Part shown: piece by piece, positions 9,108 through 18,179 of the stretch
Position numbering within the stretch: the first letter of the stretch is position 1
Layout: each line of letters begins with the position of its first letter
DNA from: Gemmatimonadota bacterium
GTDB lineage: Bacteria > Gemmatimonadota > Gemmatimonadetes > Longimicrobiales > Gaopeijiaceae
DNA length: 64,000 bases
Assembly (NCBI GenBank): GCA_040882465.1
Contig: JBBEBG010000017.1
Coordinates: 56,911-120,910, forward strand
Reading direction: 5' to 3'
The notes under the pieces: generated by a model
What the model saw: only the letters and a program-made list of their open reading frames with translations
Database searches by the model: none
What the model was told of the DNA's origin: nothing
Program-made: the position numbers and the translations under genes

Positions 9108-9151
9108 AATGAGCCGGCTGGGGATCGAACCCAGGACCTACGGATTAAAAG
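9108..9151. repeat. Left attachment site (partial tRNA-Lys 3' end)
   Basis: This 44-bp copy matches 13419-13462 base for base and diverges at 9152 (A instead of T). On the minus strand it holds the anticodon loop from its first base, the anticodon 3' stem, variable loop, T arm, acceptor 3' strand and discriminator. It lacks the D arm and acceptor 5' strand, so it is not a functional tRNA. Confidence 0.9.
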
Positions 9152-9176
9152 ACCACCGGCCACGATCTTCACTCCG

Positions 9177-9326
9177 ATGGCCGGCGTCGAAATCTACGTA
9201 TCTGAGGACGATCTAATCGGTTACTTCGATCAGGCCATCGCGTCCTGGCAGCGATTAGCCTCGATGATGGCCGAGGGGAAGCAGGTCTCGGACATGGCTT
9301 GCCCCACGGAAGCACGCTGTTCTTAG
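9177..9326 (+). CDS. Small ORF of unknown function at the island edge
   Basis: A 49-codon frame starting MAGVEIYVSEDDLIGYF and ending in a Cys-containing tail (MACPTEARCS). Its composition, with regular acidic and hydrophobic spacing, looks more protein-like than the shadow frames around it. It is convergent with vsr and overlaps the end of that gene by four bases. It could be a real small gene, or the C-terminal remnant of a larger island gene such as a lost recombinase; I recognise no family. No strong ribosome binding site is visible. Confidence 0.3.
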   Translation: MAGVEIYVSEDDLIGYFDQAIASWQRLASMMAEGKQVSDMACPTEARCS

Positions 9327-9853
9327 ACGCTCAATGAGCGGACAGCACTGAGGCCCCTGGACGAATCCAGTCGCACTCGGGGAGACACCGCGATGGGAGC
9401 GGGTCTTGAGGGAAGGTCTTCCCGCTCGCGAAGACGCTTGGAGAGACGCCGGCGGATCCTGCGATGCGTGTGTTTCAGCTCCTCGGGCCGCAGCTCATGT
9501 TCCCAGAATCGCCACACTGCGAATCCAGCGTTTCGGAGGAGCCTTCGGTTCTTCCCGTCCCGTTTCACGTTGCGTGCAAGCTTCGGCTCCCAGTAGTCGC
9601 GGTTGGATTCCGGAACACTCCCGTGCTCGGGGCAGAGGTGAAAGAAGCAGCCATCCACAAACAGCGCCAGCCAGAGCGACGGAATTAGCAGGTCAGGCTT
9701 TCCCGGCAGCGTGGCCACGTTCCGCTCAATGCGCCATCGATGGTCCAGCTCGCCTCGCACGGCTTCGTATAGCCGGTTCTCGGGGATAGTACCGCTACTT
9801 CGGATGGCCGACATGATGCGACTCCGTCCCTCTGAGCTCACATGGTCAGTCAT
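9323..9853 (-). CDS. vsr: Very short patch repair endonuclease (Vsr)
   Basis: The 176-residue protein is a Vsr nuclease: N-terminal SRIMSAIRSSGTIPE, central PGKPDLLIPSLWLALFVDGC with the catalytic Asp region, CFFHLCPEHG, and NRDYWEPKLARNVKRDGKN, AGFAVWRFWEHEL at the end of the fold. A basic C-terminal extension of about 40 residues follows. Vsr nicks next to T:G mismatches made when 5-methylcytosine deaminates, so it fits next to the two cytosine methyltransferases. ATG at 9853 has GGAGGT ten bases upstream and lies two bases after the stop of the HNH gene; a longer start at 9877 would overlap that gene. Confidence 0.92.
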   Translation of the reverse strand: MTDHVSSEGRSRIMSAIRSSGTIPENRLYEAVRGELDHRWRIERNVATLPGKPDLLIPSLWLALFVDGCFFHLCPEHGSVPESNRDYWEPKLARNVKRDGKNRRLLRNAGFAVWRFWEHELRPEELKHTHRRIRRRLSKRLREREDLPSRPAPIAVSPRVRLDSSRGLSAVRSLSV

Positions 9854-9855
9854 CG

Positions 9856-11103
9856 TCAGTTGTACCTCCATCGCCATCTCAGGACCTCCTCGCTTACAGC
9901 CGGCGGGAGGGCCAGGGGTCCTGCGAGACCTCCGTAGCTCGGGCTGGCACCTGCAAGTTCAGATAGATGCACCGCTCTCTCGGGTGAGATCCGAATGTGC
10001 CCAGCGTCGAAGAGAGTGTGAACGTCTGACCTCAAGCACAGGCCGTTTCCGGGATCGTCGCCGCCGCCATACTTCACCGGAATTATGTGGGCGGCGATCA
10101 GCACGTCCGGAATGGTCTCGCCCGTCAGAACACATCGGCTCTCGAAAGACCGCAGCACCTCTCGCCGAAAGGCTTGCTGCCCAGGGCGGCGGATCACCTC
10201 TATCGTAATGCGAACGCGATCGACGAAGAGAGGGCGACCACTCTCTCGCAGCCCCGTCAACGCATCCTCATACGAAGACCCGGCCACTCTAGCCTCGACT
10301 ACCTCCCTCACCTCCGCCAGTCGGTCTTCCGAGAGCCAGTAAGTAGTTGTGTAACGGGTAGATCCCTTTTCTCGATTCAGGTACCCCCAGTGGCTAAGAA
10401 ACCGCAAGAACTCATCAGCCATCCTCGGATCGTTGTCTTCTGGGACGCAGTCGGGCCACGCAGACAAGTCGAGATCGCCGCGGCGCTTGGCTTCGATCGC
10501 CGCCACGTAGTCGTCCAGTTCCGCCTTCGCCCCCGCGAGCGGGATCACTACCCGGACCAACTCCTCAAGCGCCAGATAAGCCTCTCCGGGATTGCCGGCT
10601 TCCCGCATGGCGAGGATGATCTCCAGGATTAGTAGGAGCGGCCGAATCTCGAGGTGGGCATCTCGCCACCCGGACCAATCGACCCCGCTAAGATGCGGAT
10701 TCGGAAGCGTGAACGATTGAACGACGACGGCGGCAAACTCGGCGCGAGAAATCGCACCGTCGGCAACCCGCTGCCCGAAATCAGTTAGTTCGATTACTCC
10801 CGGTCGCGGCCCCAGAAGGTTGAGGGCCTTCCAGTAGATTCCCGAGTTCCGGAGGACGTTCCGCTCCTTGCCCCTGACCAATGTCGCCGGCGTTTCGACT
10901 CTCGGAGCGATCTCCTCTTGCACTCTCTTCAGGGCTTCGCGGAACTCGGACGAGCTCTTCCTCATGCCTTGGCAGTCGCGCATCGCCCGGAGGCCGCCCA
11001 GTATCATGGCGGGCTCGTTGAAGCCTTCGGTGGGCGTGAGCTCAGCCCAACGCCACTTGTATCCGTCGAAAGGCTTCCTGGGTGGCGCGGGAACGCCGGA
11101 CAT
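9856..11103 (-). CDS. HNH restriction-type endonuclease
   Basis: The 415-residue protein has a C-terminal HNH_2 nuclease domain: CVLTGETIPDVLIAAHIIP, then GNGLCLRSDVHTLFDAG, with the two His and the Asn of the HNH core. The first 300 residues are an unlabelled region with a winged-helix-like part (IYWKALNLL, VIELTDFGQRVADG) that resembles the DNA-recognition part of some type II enzymes such as AlwI-like proteins; this resemblance is by eye only. The gene starts with the ATG directly after the stop of the second methyltransferase (no gap) and is followed by vsr. The location makes it the likely restriction subunit. It could instead act on modified DNA. Confidence 0.82.
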   Translation of the reverse strand: MSGVPAPPRKPFDGYKWRWAELTPTEGFNEPAMILGGLRAMRDCQGMRKSSSEFREALKRVQEEIAPRVETPATLVRGKERNVLRNSGIYWKALNLLGPRPGVIELTDFGQRVADGAISRAEFAAVVVQSFTLPNPHLSGVDWSGWRDAHLEIRPLLLILEIILAMREAGNPGEAYLALEELVRVVIPLAGAKAELDDYVAAIEAKRRGDLDLSAWPDCVPEDNDPRMADEFLRFLSHWGYLNREKGSTRYTTTYWLSEDRLAEVREVVEARVAGSSYEDALTGLRESGRPLFVDRVRITIEVIRRPGQQAFRREVLRSFESRCVLTGETIPDVLIAAHIIPVKYGGGDDPGNGLCLRSDVHTLFDAGHIRISPERAVHLSELAGASPSYGGLAGPLALPPAVSEEVLRWRWRYN

Positions 11104-12117
11104 TCAGAGCAGGGAAGGCTGGATAGGGTGCTCAGCCTCAAGCCTCGATCCATGGGCGATGGCGCTCTCCGACGACCCCGATGCGCAGTCGAGAATTGAG
11201 GCGGCCACGGCCCGAGCGAGCGGCGGAGGCACAGCGTTCGCAATTTGCCGGTAGGCTGAGGTCCGTGTGCCGGCGAAGGCGAACCAATCTGGAAAACCCT
11301 GTATCCTCGCGGCCTCCCTGGGGGAAATACGGCGGTGATTGTCCGGATGATGCAGGACTACGACTCCACCGCGATCATCCCCCCGTGCCGTCAACGTTGG
11401 CGAGGGCATCGCAGGATTGATTCGACGGTGACCGAGGTAGCCATTGAACCGCAGCTTGTAGCGCGAGTAGCCGTCGTGGTTCGGCAAGTCATGCTCGGCA
11501 TCCGGCTCCGGCACGTCCGCCAGCGCATCCCCCACCCCGATCCAGGGCGACAGACCCAGGGCAGCCGCCTCACTTGAGTCAGCGTGAGTGCGCACTGGAG
11601 GAAAGGCGCTCAGGTCGCAAGCAACGTCCTCCCTGGCTCCAAGCAGGAACACTCTCTGCCGGGACTGCGGCACTCCGTAATCTGCCGCGTTGAGCAGCGA
11701 ATAGGCCACTGTGTAACCGACCTTGGCAAAATCGGCCAGAATCTCTTGAAAGACGACTCCGTCGGCGAGGCTCAGGATACCCTTGACGTTCTCGGCCAAG
11801 AAGAACTGCGGCCGGATGTTTCGAAGGATGCGCACGAACTCCAGATAGAGCTTGTTTCGACCATCCTCGCTTGACCTGGTAATGTTAGCGACCGAAAACC
11901 CCTGGCACGGAAATCCTCCGATTATCACGTCCCCGTGAGGGACGGAACTGGCCTCAACTCCTGCCAGGTCGGCAAGGACAATGTGGTCGCTAATGTTCTT
12001 CCGGTAGGACTCGACCGCATCCGCGTAGCTGTCCACTGCCCATACGAGATCAAAGCCCGCCTGGCGGAAGCCGAGGTCGAGTCCGCCAGCTCCGGAAAAC
12101 AGCGACACTGCCTTCAC
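11104..12117 (-). CDS. DNA (cytosine-5-)-methyltransferase, second of tandem pair
   Basis: The 337-residue enzyme has all main C5-methyltransferase motifs in order: SAM site VSLFSGAGGLDLGF (I), catalytic Cys loop GGFPCQGFS (IV), ENVKG (VI), QSRQRVF (VIII), and REAARIQGFP with QIANAVPP (IX-X). The target recognition region between VIII and IX is short. GTG at 12117 overlaps the upstream stop as GTGA, indicating translational coupling; an extension to GTG at 12135 is less likely because the motif I segment should start within a few residues of the N-terminus. It resembles its upstream neighbour along its full length, including the region before motif IX, so the two are tandem paralogues. Confidence 0.93.
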   Translation of the reverse strand: MKAVSLFSGAGGLDLGFRQAGFDLVWAVDSYADAVESYRKNISDHIVLADLAGVEASSVPHGDVIIGGFPCQGFSVANITRSSEDGRNKLYLEFVRILRNIRPQFFLAENVKGILSLADGVVFQEILADFAKVGYTVAYSLLNAADYGVPQSRQRVFLLGAREDVACDLSAFPPVRTHADSSEAAALGLSPWIGVGDALADVPEPDAEHDLPNHDGYSRYKLRFNGYLGHRRINPAMPSPTLTARGDDRGGVVVLHHPDNHRRISPREAARIQGFPDWFAFAGTRTSAYRQIANAVPPPLARAVAASILDCASGSSESAIAHGSRLEAEHPIQPSLL

Positions 12118-13079
12118 TTCGCCACCCCGGCACACTCCTTGGCCTCGGATGCGTCCTGTTCCATACGAGGGATACCTTCAGCGAGACGAGCAGCGAACAC
12201 GGGAGGCACTGCGTTGCCCACCTGCCGGTACATGGAGTTGAGCGACCCGAAGAATTGGAAGTCGAGCGGAAAAGACTGAACGATTGCGGACTCTCGCACC
12301 GATAGCCTCCTGTGATGCCTCGGATGAGCGAGTGCGCAGACGCCGCCACCCCCATCGCCACGGGCGAGGATTGTGGGAGACGGCTTGTTCGGATCTGTCC
12401 TTCGATGCCCGGTGAAATTCCGGTCAGTCACCTTGTACTGAGAACTTACGTGGTTGAGAAGGTCGTGATGCTCTTCGGGGTCAGGAATGTCCCGCAGCGC
12501 CTCACCAATGGTAACCCAGGACTTCCGAAGAAGCGTTGCTTCTCTTGCATGGGTCGGACTCGGCATCCGTAGAATTTCATCGATGTCGTGCCGAGTGCCC
12601 AGAAAGAACACGCGACGACGCGATTGCGGAACCCCGAAGTCGGCCAGGTTCACGAGATGGTGGGAGACCCTGTACCCGCAATCCTTGAAGTCTTGAAGTA
12701 TCATTTCGACGACCTTGCCCCCATCAAGGCTCAGGATCCCCCGAACGTTCTCCGCGACAAAGTACGGCGGCTGCTTTTCTCTGAGAACTCGCACGAACTC
12801 AAGGTAGAGACGGTTCCGCGAATCTTCGGGAGAACGCTTCAGATTCGCTCGGGAAAATCCCTGGCAAGGAAACCCTCCGATGATGATCTCCCCATCCGGG
12901 ATTTCTGATTCGGGAAGCTCAGAGATGTCCCCGAGGACAACATGGTCTCCCAAGTTGAACCGATAGGTGTCAACGCAGTCGGCATCGACGTCGTTCGCCC
13001 AGGCCAACTCGTGGCCCGCGATCCGGAAACCCAGGTCCATCCCACCAGCTCCGGAGAAAAGGGAAATAACGCGACTCAT
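12114..13079 (-). CDS. DNA (cytosine-5-)-methyltransferase, first of tandem pair
   Basis: The 321-residue enzyme shows ISLFSGAGGMDLGF (I), GGFPCQGFSRAN (IV), ENVRG (VI), QSRRRVF (VIII) and QVGNAVPP (X). ATG at 13079 gives the usual start just before motif I and has GAGG nine bases upstream; a start at 13148 would add a basic, unstructured leader. As first gene of the island operon its promoter should lie in 13080-13418. Two methyltransferases for one nuclease often mean an asymmetric recognition site, with one enzyme per strand; this is inference. Confidence 0.93.
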   Translation of the reverse strand: MSRVISLFSGAGGMDLGFRIAGHELAWANDVDADCVDTYRFNLGDHVVLGDISELPESEIPDGEIIIGGFPCQGFSRANLKRSPEDSRNRLYLEFVRVLREKQPPYFVAENVRGILSLDGGKVVEMILQDFKDCGYRVSHHLVNLADFGVPQSRRRVFFLGTRHDIDEILRMPSPTHAREATLLRKSWVTIGEALRDIPDPEEHHDLLNHVSSQYKVTDRNFTGHRRTDPNKPSPTILARGDGGGGVCALAHPRHHRRLSVRESAIVQSFPLDFQFFGSLNSMYRQVGNAVPPVFAARLAEGIPRMEQDASEAKECAGVAK

Positions 13080-13418
13080 CTTCGATTGCCTCGGAATGGA
13101 ACTCAAGAATCTTGGCCGGCGGAGCGATCTGAACGGGGCCGTCGCCATGCACCATGAGAAGAGCTCGGGCCATGCGTCAAGTTAACAGCTCGGCCCGTTT
13201 GGAAGTCCGGTCCATCAACATCGTAGGTCATGAAGTTGGGCCGGCGTATAGCAGCTTGACTCACGGGCAGCCGCTCCCTGACCCGCCCTTGATCCCTCGG
13301 CTGCAGCACGCGCCGGCCAACCCGACCGTGTCTGCACTGTCACTGCACTCGCGCAGATATGCGTCGATCTGGCCCGAACTCCTACTCAGTCATCTTATTG
13401 TCACATCTTAGGTTATCC
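13080..13418. other. 339-base upstream region of the island operon
   Basis: I see no convincing gene on either strand and no integrase remnant. It is the only space for the promoter of the minus-strand restriction-modification operon, but no clear -35/-10 pair can be named. A repeated TGCACT occurs at about 13333 and 13344. It also contains the right junction between island and tRNA-Lys. Confidence 0.5.
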
Positions 13419-13493
<75 letters not shown>

Positions 13494-13570
13494 CAACGAT
13501 ACGCTAGCACTTACCTCAACCCGCGCGCTGCACTCCGCCCCGTCTGCTACCCCACCCACTGACCGTTCGG

Positions 13571-14233
13571 TTACCCCTCGAGCCCCATCGTGAGTTGGGC
13601 CCCGAAAGTCGTGCGGTGGTGCGGCGAACGCCCGCATTCCGAGATCGCCCGAAGGTGCCCCGGCGTCCCATACCCCATGTTTCGCTCCCATCCGTAGGCA
13701 GGATACCGCCGCGCCAGACGGCACATCAGGCGGTCGCGGCTCACCTTCGCGACGATGGAGGCGCACGAGATCGAATGTACGATCCCGTCCCCTCCCACGA
13801 CCGCTTCGTGCTCCCACTCCACTCCTCTCACCGGGAGCCCGTCCACGACAATGTGCGCGGGATCCCGACCCAGCGCCCGGAGGGCACGTCCCATCGCCAC
13901 CGACGTCGCGCGCAGGATGTTGAGCGCATCGATCTCCCGAACCGAAGCCGCACCGACCCCGATGGCGAGCGCCCCGGCGAGGATCTCTTCGTACAAGCTC
14001 TCCCGCCGGGCCGCTCCGAGCGTCTTCGAGTCCGTGGCGCCCTCGACCCAGCATCCCTCCGGAAGAATGACCGCCGCGGCCACGACCGGCCCGGCCAGCG
14101 GACCGCGCCCCGCTTCGTCCACCCCCGCCACCCACGAAAGACCGCGGCCCCAGAACCACTTCTCATACGCGAGAGGGTCCAGGGGCCGTGATCCGTCCAG
14201 ATCGGACGGAGGGGACGAAGGCTTCGGCTCCAT
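13571..14233 (-). CDS. rnhB: Ribonuclease HII
   Basis: The 220-residue protein cuts the RNA strand of RNA:DNA hybrids and starts removal of misincorporated ribonucleotides. The first acidic motif is GVDEAGRGPLAGPVVAAAV (DEAGRG gives the first two catalytic acids). IVVDGLPV holds the third Asp, and SCASIVAKVSRDRLM plus YGWERNMGYGTPGHL complete the type 2 signature. The first 30 residues are a proline- and serine-rich extension. It starts 11 bases after rplS and is the last gene of the rpsP-rimM-trmD-rplS-rnhB run, the usual order in many bacteria. Confidence 0.96.
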   Translation of the reverse strand: MEPKPSSPPSDLDGSRPLDPLAYEKWFWGRGLSWVAGVDEAGRGPLAGPVVAAAVILPEGCWVEGATDSKTLGAARRESLYEEILAGALAIGVGAASVREIDALNILRATSVAMGRALRALGRDPAHIVVDGLPVRGVEWEHEAVVGGDGIVHSISCASIVAKVSRDRLMCRLARRYPAYGWERNMGYGTPGHLRAISECGRSPHHRTTFGAQLTMGLEG

Positions 14234-14244
14234 GCCGATGCGGT

Positions 14245-14595
14245 TCAGCCGGTCCGCTTCTCCTGGATCCGGGCGGCGCGTCCGCGCAGCCCGCGCAGGT
14301 AATAGAGCTTGGCGCGGCGCACCCGTCCCTGGCGTACGACCTCGATCCCTTTCACGAACGGCGACTGGAGGGGGAAAATCCGCTCCACGCCGACCCCGGC
14401 CGAGATCTTCCGGACGGTGAACGACTCGCGCATCCCGCCGCCGCGCCGACCAAGACAGACACCTTCGAAGGCCTGGATTCGCTCCTTGTCGCCTTCACGG
14501 ACGCGGTACAGGACGCGAACCGTGTCGCCGGGCGAGAAGTCCGGGATATCGTCCCGGAGCGCTTCCTGATCGAGTTCTCTCAGTAGATCGGCCAT
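14245..14595 (-). CDS. rplS: 50S ribosomal protein L19
   Basis: The 116-residue protein has the family core [55 protein letters not shown] and [17 protein letters not shown]. Length is normal for L19, which sits at the 30S-50S interface. ATG at 14595 follows GGAGG (14606-14602 on the minus strand); the frame extends to 14682 but the extra residues are not conserved in kind. It is downstream of trmD in the standard ribosomal cluster. Confidence 0.97.
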   Translation of the reverse strand: MADLLRELDQEALRDDIPDFSPGDTVRVLYRVREGDKERIQAFEGVCLGRRGGGMRESFTVRKISAGVGVERIFPLQSPFVKGIEVVRQGRVRRAKLYYLRGLRGRAARIQEKRTG

Positions 14596-14785
14596 GGCCG
14601 CCTCCCTCCGGGTACGTCCACCCCGGGGCCACGCCCGCGCCCCTTCCGTGGAATAGACGCGTAGTATAACGCGCGCCTTCAAACGGGTGAAGCCCCGGAA
14701 GCGGCACCAAATTCGAGGGTTGGCCCCCTCGGGGGAGTGACATGCCGCACCTGCGCGGCCCGCTCCAGCGGACGCCGGATCTTAC

Positions 14786-15478
14786 TTACGACTCTTCCTC
14801 GGCCTCGTGGCGCGCCCAGAGGTCCGGACGCCTCGCCCGGGTCATCGCCTCCGCGAGCTCCCGTCGGAAGGCCTGGATCCGGGCGTGGTCTCCTTCCCTG
14901 AGGACGGGGGGAACGGCGTGCCCCCGGTACTCGGCCGGGCGGGTCCACGACGGAGGGCTCAGGAGCGATCCATCGTAGAACGAATCCGTGGAAGCGGATT
15001 CATGATCCCCGAGGACGCCGGGAAGGAGCCGCACGACCGCGTCGGTGACGGCGAGGGCCGCGATCTCCCCCCCCGACAGAACAAAATCCCCGAGGGACAG
15101 CTCCTCGGTCGCCAGATGCTCGGCCACCCGCTGATCCACATCCTTGTAGTGGCCGCAGAGGAGGGTGAGCTCGGGCTGGACGGAGAACCGTACCGCATCT
15201 TCGTGCCGGAAGGCCTTTCCGCGGGGGGAGAGGAGGACGACAGGGCCCGCCGGCGCCAGCGCTTCCACCGCTTCGAAGAAGGGCTCGGGCTTCAAGACCA
15301 TCCCGGCACCCCCTCCGTACGGGACGTCGTCCACCGTCCGATGCCGGTCGTGGGTGAACTCCCGGAGGTCCACGATCCGGTACGCGACGGCCCCGGCTTC
15401 CCTCGCGCGCCCCGGAATGCTCAACGAGAGGGAGTGCGCGAAAAAATCGGGGAAGATCGTGACGATGTTGATCCGCAC
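14786..15478 (-). CDS. trmD: tRNA (guanine-N1)-methyltransferase
   Basis: The 230-residue SPOUT enzyme makes m1G37 in tRNAs, preventing frameshifts. Visible signatures are INIVTIFPDFF at the start, VDDVPYGGGAGMVLKPEP, LCGHYKDVDQRV and LSLGDFVLSGGE, which form the knotted SAM site. The catalytic Asp region is WTRPAEYRG. The start is GTG at 15478, giving the usual N-terminus. It lies between rimM and rplS as expected. Confidence 0.96.
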   Translation of the reverse strand: MRINIVTIFPDFFAHSLSLSIPGRAREAGAVAYRIVDLREFTHDRHRTVDDVPYGGGAGMVLKPEPFFEAVEALAPAGPVVLLSPRGKAFRHEDAVRFSVQPELTLLCGHYKDVDQRVAEHLATEELSLGDFVLSGGEIAALAVTDAVVRLLPGVLGDHESASTDSFYDGSLLSPPSWTRPAEYRGHAVPPVLREGDHARIQAFRRELAEAMTRARRPDLWARHEAEEES

Positions 15479-15519
15479 GGGGCACCTCGCCCGTCAGGGA
15501 ATCCGCGGCCTCGCTGGCG

Positions 15520-16080
15520 TCAGAGGTCGAGGAGCCCGGCCGGTGGATTGATGACCAGCTTCCCCTCTTCGAGCTCCCACCCGGAGACGATCTCACGGGT
15601 GAAGGGAATCAGGTGCTCCCCGTTGGGCCCTTCGACCGCCAGGAGGTCGGCGGGGCGCAGAGCGTAAACTTCACGCACGCGCCCGACCTCTTCCCCATCC
15701 GTGGTCACGACCGTCATCCCGAGGAGCTGATGGTAAAAGAGCTCTCCTTCGGCGAGGGGCTCGATCTCGTCGAAGGGGCGGAGGAGGTAGCGGTCGCGGA
15801 GAACCTCCGCCGCCTCCCTGTCCGCGATCCCCTCGAAGAGAATGAGGAAGCCGCGGCGAAATGGCCGGACCGATGAGGTGCGCACGGGGGCGAATTCGGG
15901 GTCCGGCAGCTCCCCCTTGGGATCCGAGACGTAGAGCCGAACCCCCGGAGCGAAGGTGGTCTCCGCACGATCGGTCAGGGGCCAAACAAAAAGCTCACCC
16001 TTCGTCCCGTGCGGCTTGCTGAAGTGTCCCACGACGACGAAGTCGGGGTCCTGCGCGGGGCGCTCCCCTGCCGGCGTCAC
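15520..16080 (-). CDS. rimM: Ribosome maturation factor RimM
   Basis: The 186-residue protein has the RimM N-terminal barrel (VVVGHFSKPHGTKGELFVWPLTD, shortened here) and the PRC-barrel C-terminal domain (LLGMTVVTTDGEEVGRV, LIPFTREIV). It assists maturation of the 16S 3' domain and binds S19. The start is GTG at 16080. It is 21 bases downstream of rpsP and 41 bases before trmD in the operon. Confidence 0.94.
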   Translation of the reverse strand: MTPAGERPAQDPDFVVVGHFSKPHGTKGELFVWPLTDRAETTFAPGVRLYVSDPKGELPDPEFAPVRTSSVRPFRRGFLILFEGIADREAAEVLRDRYLLRPFDEIEPLAEGELFYHQLLGMTVVTTDGEEVGRVREVYALRPADLLAVEGPNGEHLIPFTREIVSGWELEEGKLVINPPAGLLDL

Positions 16081-16101
16081 GGCGAATGAAGGGGGCGGCG
16101 A

Positions 16102-16614
16102 TCAGGCGTCGCCGCTTTCCTCTTCGGGCTTCGCACCTTCCTCCGCCGCCGCCGCACCACTCTCGCTCACCGCGGTCGCAGCCGCTGCGGCTTCAGCTTC
16201 GGCCGCCGTTGCAGCTGCGGCTGCGGCCTCGGTTGCCGCTGCGGCTTCCGCTTCGGCGGCCTTCTGCGCCTTGACCTTCTCGGCTTCCTCCCTGCGGCGC
16301 GTCGCGACGGCTTCGGCCTTCTTCGCCTTCTCCTCGTCGGCCTTCACTTCGCCCACCGCGAGAGAGTCGTCCCCCCCGATCCGTGCCTTCCGAATGAGCG
16401 AGCCCACCGTATCCGACGGGACGGCGCCCTGCGCGATCCAGTAGTCCACGCGCTCGAGGTCCAGGACCAGCCGTGCGGGCTGATTCAGCGGCTTGTAATA
16501 CCCGATGCTCTCTACGAACCGCCCTTCGCGGGGCGCGGTGCGGTCGGTCACCACCACCCGGTAGTGCGGCGTCTTTTTCCGGCCCATGCGCCGGAGGCGA
16601 ATTCTTACGGCCAT
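16102..16614 (-). CDS. rpsP: 30S ribosomal protein S16 with long Ala/Glu-rich tail
   Basis: The first 80 or so residues are normal S16: [20 protein letters not shown], then [16 protein letters not shown] and [21 protein letters not shown] tail of about 85 residues follows, nearly all Ala, Glu and Lys. Standard S16 is 80-90 residues; this one is 170. The tail probably forms a charged helix or disordered extension. ATG at 16614 is preceded by GGGAAGGAG. It is the first ribosomal gene of the block, 19 bases after ffh. Confidence 0.95.
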   Translation of the reverse strand: MAVRIRLRRMGRKKTPHYRVVVTDRTAPREGRFVESIGYYKPLNQPARLVLDLERVDYWIAQGAVPSDTVGSLIRKARIGGDDSLAVGEVKADEEKAKKAEAVATRRREEAEKVKAQKAAEAEAAAATEAAAAAATAAEAEAAAAATAVSESGAAAAEEGAKPEEESGDA

Positions 16615-16633
16615 GGCTCCTTCCCGTCGGCGT

Positions 16634-17950
16634 TCAGTTGCGCCCGCCGAAGGCGGGGCTCCCAGGTCCAAACTGTTTCATCATCTTCTGCATCTCTTTG
16701 AATTGCTTCATCAGCCGGTTCACTTCCGCAACCGACCTCCCACTTCCCTTGGCGATCCTCGCGCGCCGCGACCCATTCAGGATCTCGGGGCGCCGCCGCT
16801 CTTCGGGCGTCATCGAAAGGATGATCGCTTCGACATGTTTCATCCGCTTCGGATCCATCGCCACGTTCGGGATCTTCTTCCCGATCCCGGGAACGAGCTT
16901 CAGGAGCTGCTCCAGCGGCCCCATCTTCTGGATCTGCGAGAGGGCGGAGAGAAAGTCTTCCAGAGTGAAGCGCCCCTTCGAGAGCACCCTTTCCTGAAGC
17001 TTCTCCGCCTCCTCCAGATCCATCGTTCGTTGGGCCCGCTCCACGAGCCCGACCACGTCGCCCTTCTGGAGGATCCGGTCCGCGAGCCTCCGCGGGTCCG
17101 CGCGGTCCAGATCGTCCGGCCCTTCCCCGACCCCCACGAATTTGATCGGCTTCCCTACCACTCCCCGGATGGAAAGGGCCGCACCGCCCCGCGCATCCCC
17201 GTCCAGCTTGGTGAGGATGATCCCCGTCAGCGTGAGGGCTTCGTCGAAACCCTGCGCGATCTTCACGGCTTCCTGTCCCGTCATCGCGTCGGCCACGAGG
17301 AGGATTTCCTGAGGCGAGAGTGCCGCCTTGATCCGGCGAAGCTCCTGCATCATCGGCTCGTCAATCTGGAGCCGCCCCGCCGTGTCCACGATCAGGACCG
17401 CCTTCCCCGCCTCCTTCGCTCGCCGGTAGGCCTCCTGGGCCACCGCGACGGGGTCCTCCCCCGCACTCCCCGCATGCACTTCCACCCCGATTCCTTCGCC
17501 CAACGTCCGGAGCTGCTCGACCGCCGCCGGCCGAACCAGGTCGCAGGCCGCGAGGACCGGCTCCCTTCCCTCCCGAAGAAAACGCCGCGCCAACTTTCCG
17601 GCGGTCGTCGTTTTCCCCGACCCCTGAAGACCCACGAGCACGACTACCGTCGGCGGCCGCTCGGCCCACTCCATCCTGGGTGGCTCCCCCCCGAGGAGCG
17701 CCGCCAGCTCGTCGTGGACGATCTTCACGACCTGCTGTCCCGGCGAAACCGACCGGAGGACCCCTTCGCCCAGGGCCCGCTCCTGTACGCGGGCCAGGAA
17801 CTCGCGGGTGACCCCGAAGTTCACGTCCGCCTCGAGGAGGACCCGCCGCACTTCGCGGAGCCCGTCCCGAATCATCGGCTCCGTGAGGACCCCTCGCTGC
17901 CTCAGGCGGCCGAGGACGGAATCCAGCTTGTCACTCAGCTCGTCGAACAT
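16634..17950 (-). CDS. ffh: Signal recognition particle protein Ffh
   Basis: The 438-residue GTPase binds signal sequences and 4.5S RNA and targets membrane proteins co-translationally. N-domain: [18 protein letters not shown]-domain: [15 protein letters not shown] (G1), [21 protein letters not shown] (G3) and [12 protein letters not shown] (G4). The M domain carries [12 protein letters not shown] and [14 protein letters not shown], and a Met-rich end ([18 protein letters not shown]). ATG at 17950 gives the canonical N-terminus; the frame extends to 17992 without support. It is upstream of rpsP and probably transcribed with it. Confidence 0.97.
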   Translation of the reverse strand: MFDELSDKLDSVLGRLRQRGVLTEPMIRDGLREVRRVLLEADVNFGVTREFLARVQERALGEGVLRSVSPGQQVVKIVHDELAALLGGEPPRMEWAERPPTVVVLVGLQGSGKTTTAGKLARRFLREGREPVLAACDLVRPAAVEQLRTLGEGIGVEVHAGSAGEDPVAVAQEAYRRAKEAGKAVLIVDTAGRLQIDEPMMQELRRIKAALSPQEILLVADAMTGQEAVKIAQGFDEALTLTGIILTKLDGDARGGAALSIRGVVGKPIKFVGVGEGPDDLDRADPRRLADRILQKGDVVGLVERAQRTMDLEEAEKLQERVLSKGRFTLEDFLSALSQIQKMGPLEQLLKLVPGIGKKIPNVAMDPKRMKHVEAIILSMTPEERRRPEILNGSRRARIAKGSGRSVAEVNRLMKQFKEMQKMMKQFGPGSPAFGGRN

Positions 17951-18179
17951 GCGCGAACGGTCTCCCCCTTGACCACGCCGGCGGCCCGGCAAAAGCCGCA
18001 GAGCTTAACAAGATAGCCCGCGAAAGGGGGGAAGTGAAGGATCCGGGAGATCTCCGGGAGGGGACCTGGCCAGGGGACCGGAAGGCTTCCGATGGGGGCG
18101 GGAAAGTGCTTGGCCCGGCGGACGCCGTGTCGCCGGCGGACCCCCGAAAATATCCGGAGGCCCGCACGAGACGAAGGAG

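Noticed and set aside
9108..9151. A second tRNA-Lys gene
   Set aside because: Only the 3' part is present; the D arm and acceptor 5' strand are missing, so it is an attachment-site remnant.
12114..13148. Longer methyltransferase start at 13148
   Set aside because: It adds a basic leader before motif I; ATG 13079 has a better ribosome binding site and the usual N-terminus.
13154..13411. Possible integrase or other gene in the island upstream region
   Set aside because: The 85-codon frame has no Arg-His-Arg-Tyr or other recombinase motif and is not protein-like.
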